DNA of 64,000 nucleotides from Pachyseris speciosa (Eukaryota > Cnidaria > Anthozoa > Scleractinia > Pachyseridae): positions 445,001 through 509,000 of the forward strand of contig JAEMWC010000075.1 of assembly GCA_016490735.1 (NCBI GenBank), written 5' to 3'. Below the pieces are notes generated by a model. That model ran no database searches. It was not told the DNA's origin and saw only the letters and a program-made list of their open reading frames with translations. Shown here piece by piece: positions 61,701 to 64,000 of the stretch (the stretch's first letter is position 1; every line of letters begins with the position of its first letter). The position numbers and the translations under genes were made by a program.

Positions 61701-63190
61701 TCCAACAAAAATATTTGAAACCATATTGGTTCAGTTACGCTCAAATGGCGTCTCTTGATGCTTTTTTGTGATGCTTTTTATCTGTAGATTTTATGTATCC
61801 AGATGGAATAACAGTATTTGGGACTGGCTGGGAAATCAAAGACGTTGGAACATACTCGATTGTTATGAAAAGCGGGTTTATACCAGGATATTCGGCTGGA
61901 TTCGCATTTGTGCCAGAATTCAAGTTAGGTTAGTATTCGGAACATTTAGCTCTTGTTGGGTACAAACTCGCTTTAAAATTGCAATTCCGTTTTAGATCAA
62001 TACCGGCCAGTATAATACCACAAGCATATTCTTTAGACATGACTTACAATTGCATGTCGATCAACGGCGACTCTGCGCAAATCGCCGCCGGAAAGCTTCG
62101 TCCTGTTTTGATGCATGCGCGCCCTTATCGTACTTTGGAATTCTTCTAGCAGTGTTGTGCGAGCCAATTTCAGAATGTCGAAGTTGGGCACAAGTTTCAA
62201 CGTAAAATTGCTTGCAACAGTTGTTGTTTCGATCATCCGAGATTTGACTTACAAACGAAGCAATTAGATTATTCTTTATCCCACTGACCTTTACGCCTCG
62301 TTGGCACGCCTCTGTAAATATAAGAATGTTTAACTGTAGGCTAAAATGCACAAATAGCTATTTGTTGCACTGTGTTAGAGAGCTAGCTCTTTTGTGCAAG
62401 TGTCACTTGATTTGGTGTGACCGCTCCTATAAGGCTACTAAATGGTATCCAAAACGGAGTATTGTTGGAGGGGACATTAACGTGTCATTAAAGTGTCATT
62501 AAAGGGAATCTTTACCGTTATAACACTGTTACTTTCACTCATCAGTTCAATTTTTAATTTTTTTTCTTCACCATTTTGATATTATGGTTGTCACAATGGT
62601 AATGAAAGAGAAGGTCCTTTGAGTACATCATCTGGGCAAACCTGGTGGGGTGCGTTAAAAATAAACGATTATCATGTCCAACGTTTGGTAATGCAATGAA
62701 ATGTTATTTTTCCGTTGACCGTTCTCTCTGTTGACCCCTTTCATCACTAAATTGTTATAGGAAACAAATTAGTGTAAGTAATAGCCTGATATGCGGTGAT
62801 TTTTGGGATGAACACCACGAGTGATATTTCAAAGTTGTTATACATAATTTGGGACAATTTTGAAATATCACGAGTGGTATTTATGCCAAATGTCACGTTC
62901 AAATCATGCTCAGGCAATTATTTGTTATACTACCACGTGAGAAATTAAATAAATGTAACGCCAACTGTTTATTTCGTCCAGTTGTTTCGCTTCATAAACG
63001 AGAAAATTGGTCAAAACATTTAGCCAAGTCGATGTACGTTTTCTGATATTTTGGCTTACTGAATTTTCTATATATCTCAGGTGGAGTTGTGCTGGTCAGC
63101 GGTCGTGAGTTCGGCGGCGTGGCAGCTCTTTCGATCGTGGAGACACTGGCCAAAGTGATGGACACAGTGTTGTTACGTCAGCAACTTCAG
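46929..63190 (+). CDS. LACTBL1: LACTBL1-like membrane-anchored serine beta-lactamase-family protein (partial)
   Basis: Eleven phase-consistent exons: 46929-47178, 52047-52076 (30-nt microexon), 52715-52855, 53438-53578, 54003-54124, 59681-59842, 60189-60317, 60873-60987, 61153-61228, 61788-61928, 63081-63190, giving 472 residues. There is a short hydrophilic N-terminus, then one membrane segment (residues about 52-73, [20 protein letters not shown]) without a cleavable-signal layout, suggesting a type II protein with an outside enzyme domain. The penicillin-binding-protein-like fold shows SISK (181-184; nucleophile Ser and Lys), YSN (281-283, split by an intron), and KSG (416-418). [24 protein letters not shown] and [13 protein letters not shown] are typical of LACTBL1/class-C-like relatives. 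The substrate is unknown in animals. An ATG at 46984 could be the start if exon 1 contains the 5' UTR; otherwise an upstream exon exists. The open frame crosses a donor at 63190, so C-terminal exons lie beyond the window. Confidence 0.88.
47790..47970. mobile_element. MITE with ggcgcggatccagg TIRs
   Basis: caggcgcggatccagg at the left is mirrored by cctggatccgcgcctg at the right. Adjoining gaaatgggtgaattt and aaattcacccccc also pair. The interior is T-rich. It lies in LACTBL1 intron 1. Confidence 0.75.
48157..50295 (-). mobile_element. CR1/L2-like LINE with reverse transcriptase, 5'-truncated and broken
   Basis: On the - strand: a pre-RT region ([57 protein letters not shown]), the RT core ([53 protein letters not shown]), the catalytic YVDD near 49096-49107, and C-terminal pieces ([44 protein letters not shown]). 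Stops and frameshifts near 49590, 49108 and 48740 separate the pieces. It ends in a (GATA)n tail at 48157-48205. The endonuclease is missing. It lies in LACTBL1 intron 1, antisense to the gene. Confidence 0.9.
50738..50867. mobile_element. Near-perfect foldback element
   Basis: ggttgcgcgcggccaaaacg...ctatgacgtaggaaatgc and gcatttcctacgtcac...cgttttggccgcgcgcaacc pair over about 52 bp, around about 20 bp that contain gatagtcatgtcttc. Confidence 0.85.
51064..51136 (-). repeat. tRNA-derived (Ser/Leu-like) repeat
   Basis: On the - strand, an A-box-like TGGTCGAGTGG and B-box-like GGTTCGAGTAC are spaced as in a tRNA, but the anticodon region is poor (ggagggaataata). Probably the head of a tRNA-derived SINE in LACTBL1 intron 1. 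Confidence 0.45.
51381..51451 (+). repeat. tRNA-derived repeat
   Basis: tggtctagtgg (A box) and ggttcaaatcc (B box) lie about 40 bp apart, but acceptor pairing is weak. It is inverted relative to the tRNA-like repeat at 51064-51136, about 245 bp away. Confidence 0.45.
54195..54350 (+). mobile_element. tRNA-derived SINE
   Basis: The head (54195-54272) folds like a tRNA: acceptor GGCTTGT/ACAAGCC, A box tcagttggtag, B box gggttcaaaccc, and a CCGGTAT loop (GGT anticodon position, Thr-like). Six extra bases separate the T stem from the acceptor, so it is not a functional tRNA. The body has a [21 protein letters not shown] hairpin, then cactactgcttaagtagtg. It lies 70 bp into LACTBL1 intron 5. Confidence 0.6.
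54383..54676 (+). mobile_element. PLE fragment with GIY-YIG endonuclease, flanked by 26-bp inverted repeats
   Basis: The frame 54440-54662 encodes [38 protein letters not shown] and [20 protein letters not shown]. The VY...[10 protein letters not shown] spacing and RTKEH/H..GH residues fit a GIY-YIG nuclease of Penelope-like elements. It is flanked by ggtgagaaaataacaaacga (54383 on) and tcgtttgttattttctcacc (54657 on), which are exact complements. The RT is absent. Confidence 0.75.
54682..54753 (-). repeat. tRNA-Thr(AGU)-like cloverleaf
   Basis: The - strand gives exactly 72 nt: acceptor GTCGTGA/TCACGGC (one T-G pair), D arm GTG...CAC, anticodon loop CTAGTAA (AGT at 34-36), and T arm GAGGG-TTCGATT-CCCAC (first pair mismatched). 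The anticodon stem is imperfect. It abuts the GIY-YIG fragment and is related to the modules at 58754-59324, so a tRNA-derived repeat is likelier than a working gene. Confidence 0.6.
54915..54988. repeat. Inverted repeat tatattttcacatgtgaa
   Basis: tatattttcacatgtgaa (54915-54932) and ttcacatgtgaaaatata (54971-54988) are exact 18-bp complements; each contains the ttcacatgtgaa palindrome. It lies directly upstream of the short coding remnant at 55103. Confidence 0.75.
55103..55303 (+). pseudogene. Short coding remnant, possibly an internally deleted Crypton-type (DUF3504-like) gene
   Basis: A 66-residue frame: it starts [20 protein letters not shown], continues [12 protein letters not shown] and ends [12 protein letters not shown] before TAG. 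The N-terminus resembles the start of tyrosine-recombinase-like Crypton-derived proteins common in corals, and the basic-acidic end resembles their C-termini. The catalytic middle would then be deleted. This is recognition from memory of family style, so alternatives are open. CCAAT boxes upstream (54950-55060) could be its promoter. Confidence 0.35.
55571..55721. mobile_element. MITE inserted in/next to (TA)n
   Basis: TIRs of about 35 bp: attacagcatagaaagtgctt...gtacggactttta on the left and taaaaatccgtacgttgcac...ctatgctgtaata on the right. The interior has a second inverted pair, caaaactttggaaaa/ttttccaaagtttt. A long TA tract abuts the right end, consistent with insertion into TA. Confidence 0.75.
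55721..55866. repeat. (TA)n and (TATG)n microsatellites
   Basis: Two TA runs (about 55721-55770 and 55794-55832) are separated by gcgctatataggttctaaatt, followed by seven or so tatg units. Confidence 0.95.
55965..56670 (-). mobile_element. PLE fragment: GIY-YIG frame between 102-bp inverted pseudo-LTR-like arms
   Basis: Arms 55965-56066 and 56571-56670 are almost exact complements (agatcaaacacatat...atacacattt). Between them, - strand 56210-56572 encodes [45 protein letters not shown] and IKWRIVKQA, a GIY-YIG nuclease of PLE type. Another hairpin (atatgatgttttt / aaaaacatcatat) sits at 56478-56532. The 5' part of the arm (agaaagaaagtatgtgg...) recurs as a third, direct copy at 56757-56808. 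Each arm contains a CTGATGA...GAAAC hammerhead-like core. Confidence 0.75.
56691..56756. repeat. (TA)n microsatellite
   Basis: About 33 uninterrupted TA units between two copies of the pseudo-LTR-like sequence. Confidence 0.95.
56915..56985 (-). repeat. tRNA-Thr(GGU)-like cloverleaf
   Basis: The - strand folds as 71 nt: acceptor GGTTCAG/CTGAGCC, D arm GCC...GGC, perfect T arm CCAGG-TTCGATT-CCTGG, A box tggcctagtgg and B box ggttcgattcc. The anticodon loop CCGGTAA lacks U33 and the anticodon stem has one mismatch, so a tRNA-derived repeat or pseudogene is likelier than a functional tRNA. Confidence 0.6.
57156..57214. repeat. Long perfect-arm palindrome next to PLE
   Basis: agtacagtaaggtaggga-ggggatatat and its complement meet at a TA-rich centre, with arms of about 28 bp. 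It lies immediately before the (TA)n and the 5' end of the PLE coding remnant. Confidence 0.9.
57233..58102 (+). mobile_element. Penelope-like element, 3' part with CxxC linker and GIY-YIG endonuclease
   Basis: An uninterrupted frame (57233 to TAA at 58097-58099) encodes [55 protein letters not shown], then a Cys-rich linker [12 protein letters not shown], then [44 protein letters not shown], and [20 protein letters not shown]. This is the C-terminal half of a PLE protein; the RT palm with its Asp residues is missing. The frame being open over 288 codons suggests a fairly recent 5'-truncated insertion, sense to LACTBL1, in intron 5. Confidence 0.85.
58505..58544 (+). ncRNA. Hammerhead-ribozyme-like core downstream of the PLE ORF
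   Basis: CTGAAGA (58505-58511), a hairpin GGCT-GAAC-AGCC, then GAAACG, a 10-nt loop, and CGTC. ACG/CGT can form the short stem III, with C at the cleavage position. PLEs are known to carry minimal hammerhead motifs. There is an extra A before stem II, and stem I pairing with flanks is poor, so activity is doubtful. Confidence 0.35.
58669..58738. repeat. (TA)n microsatellite
   Basis: About 30 TA units with one phase shift (tataatata), ending where the tRNA-like inverted-repeat block begins. Confidence 0.95.
58754..58825 (-). repeat. tRNA-Thr(AGU)-like cloverleaf, copy 1
   Basis: Exactly 72 nt on the - strand: acceptor GTCCTGA/TCAGGGC, D arm GTG-TAGTGGTCAT-CAC, anticodon stem CCCGA/ACGGG (last pair A-A), loop CTAGTAT (U33, AGT anticodon), variable GGGAC, T arm GTGGG-TTCAAAT-CCCGC. 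A real tRNA cannot be excluded, but the three copies and flanking repeat structure favour a mobile repeat. Confidence 0.55.
59123..59186 (-). repeat. tRNA-Thr(AGU)-like module, copy 2, truncated
   Basis: Identical to copy 1 from the 3' acceptor strand through the D arm, then breaks at cactacact|ttcccggg, so the 5' acceptor strand is lost. The break is also the boundary of both inverted repeats. Confidence 0.75.
59253..59324 (+). repeat. tRNA-Thr(AGU)-like cloverleaf, copy 3, inverted
   Basis: Same 72-nt sequence as copy 1 but on the + strand. It is the shared arm of the two overlapping inverted repeats. Confidence 0.6.
59417..59708 (+). repeat. 146-bp tandem duplication spanning an intron-exon border
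   Basis: Units 59417-59562 and 59563-59708 are almost identical (catagt versus catggt is one difference). Each carries the 3' end of LACTBL1 intron 5, the acceptor tttcccacag, and the first exon bases encoding QILAHTSG. Only the second copy continues into the open exon. In the first copy the frame reads LYIIMQF then stop. Confidence 0.9.
59997..60118. repeat. (TGAA)n and (GAT/GGT)n simple repeats
   Basis: Seven tgaa units at 59997-60024, then gat/ggt triplets to about 60118, in LACTBL1 intron 6, ending about 70 bp before exon 7. Confidence 0.9.
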
Positions 63191-64000
63191 GTAAGAAACA
63201 GAACACCAATTAGACCACTGGGCCTTGTGTCTGTGAGCGAATTAAGAGGGCATTATACCTGGATGTTAATGAAATAAGTGATTTGATGAAGAAATTAAAA
63301 AGGGAAAATAAAGCACACACAAACACTCACACAGTCCACTACAACGCGGGTGCACGTCAGGTTGAGGGCGGACTGTTTGGTGTTCGTCCATTAATTTTTA
63401 ACCTCCAAATTTAATTTTTAATCACCTTAAAATCTTCTTTTTTCTCACCTTCCCTTAAAATCACTCTCTCCTCCCCCCTTTTCTTCTTCTTCATAAACAC
63501 TCTAAAAATCACCTCCAAATTCTGAGAGATTTAAGGGGTTATGTGCTACAAAACTATGATGGCTTTTTTGGATTGCATTAAATCTCCAGAAGATAATAAG
63601 AATAAAACGTAACAACGTCACAAAATGTAGCATTCAAGTATATTGGCCCCTTAAAAGGGGAGTGCTAATGATTTAAAAATAAGAACGTGGCCATTCATTC
63701 TTAACACTTGGTAGTGAAAAAACCCTCTAGAGCTGCAAACCTTTGAGGCGAATTTTGTTGCTAGGCACGAAAGAAAAGTATAGAAGTAATTTTTGCACAA
63801 CCAGTGAGTCTATTCTTTATGAACCAGAACGTGTAAAGAGTGTAAATGCTAAATAATAAGAGCAACAGCAATAGAAGCAGGAGAAACAACTACAATAACA
63901 GTAATCGTCATCGTCGTCGTCATCATAATAATATATCAATAATATATCACATTTATATGGCGCATTTTCTATACAATATTCAAATGCGCATTACAACACT
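63191..64000. other. Start of the next LACTBL1 intron, no exon recognised
   Basis: T/C-rich stretch at 63430-63490, a short (CGT)n/(CAT)n run at about 63906-63926, and a final segment (atttatatggcgcattttct...) that resembles the edge of a dispersed repeat. Nothing coding is supportable. Confidence 0.45.

Overview
This window is nuclear DNA of an animal, most likely an anthozoan cnidarian (a stony coral or close relative). The evidence is spliced genes with short exons and consensus GT-AG introns, AT-rich intergenic DNA, many foldback and terminal-inverted-repeat elements, fragments of CR1/L2-like LINEs and Penelope-like retroelements (PLEs), and tRNA-derived repeats. No operons, CRISPR arrays or bacterial-style genes are present. 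The assignment to Anthozoa is an inference from gene and repeat character, not from a database match.

Three protein-coding genes, all on the + strand, can be reconstructed exon by exon. (1) 2078-22090: the 3' two thirds of SDAD1 (SDA1, a 60S ribosome-biogenesis factor), 17 exons, with the 5' exons missing from the window and a 9.4-kb repeat-filled intron. (2) 25854-30351: a complete five-exon gene for a 210-residue protein with the N-terminal OST ubiquitin-like domain and the Pointed (PNT/SAM) domain of GABP-alpha, but no ETS DNA-binding domain. (3) 46929-63190: eleven exons of a LACTBL1-type membrane-anchored serine beta-lactamase-like protein. Its three catalytic motifs (SxxK, YSN, KSG) are intact, and the gene continues past 63190. 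An intact tRNA-Gln(CUG) gene lies at 25269-25340 on the - strand, about 0.5 kb upstream of and divergent from gene 2.

The rest is repeat-derived. LINE 3' fragments lie at 130-925, 12195-12910, 33498-34425 and 48157-50295; each ends in a different simple repeat. Foldback or TIR elements are scattered through introns and intergenic DNA. The richest region is the 5.6-kb intron 54125-59680 of the LACTBL1 gene. It holds three separate GIY-YIG (PLE) fragments, six tRNA-like cloverleaf modules (several with Thr-type anticodon loops), a possible internally deleted coding element, several (TA)n tracts, hammerhead-like cores, and overlapping inverted repeats. At its 3' edge a 146-bp tandem duplication copies the splice acceptor and the first bases of the next exon.

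The main candidates for something undescribed are the ETS-less OST-PNT gene, the PLE/tRNA-like cluster, and an array of six 17-bp dyads at 45937-46127.
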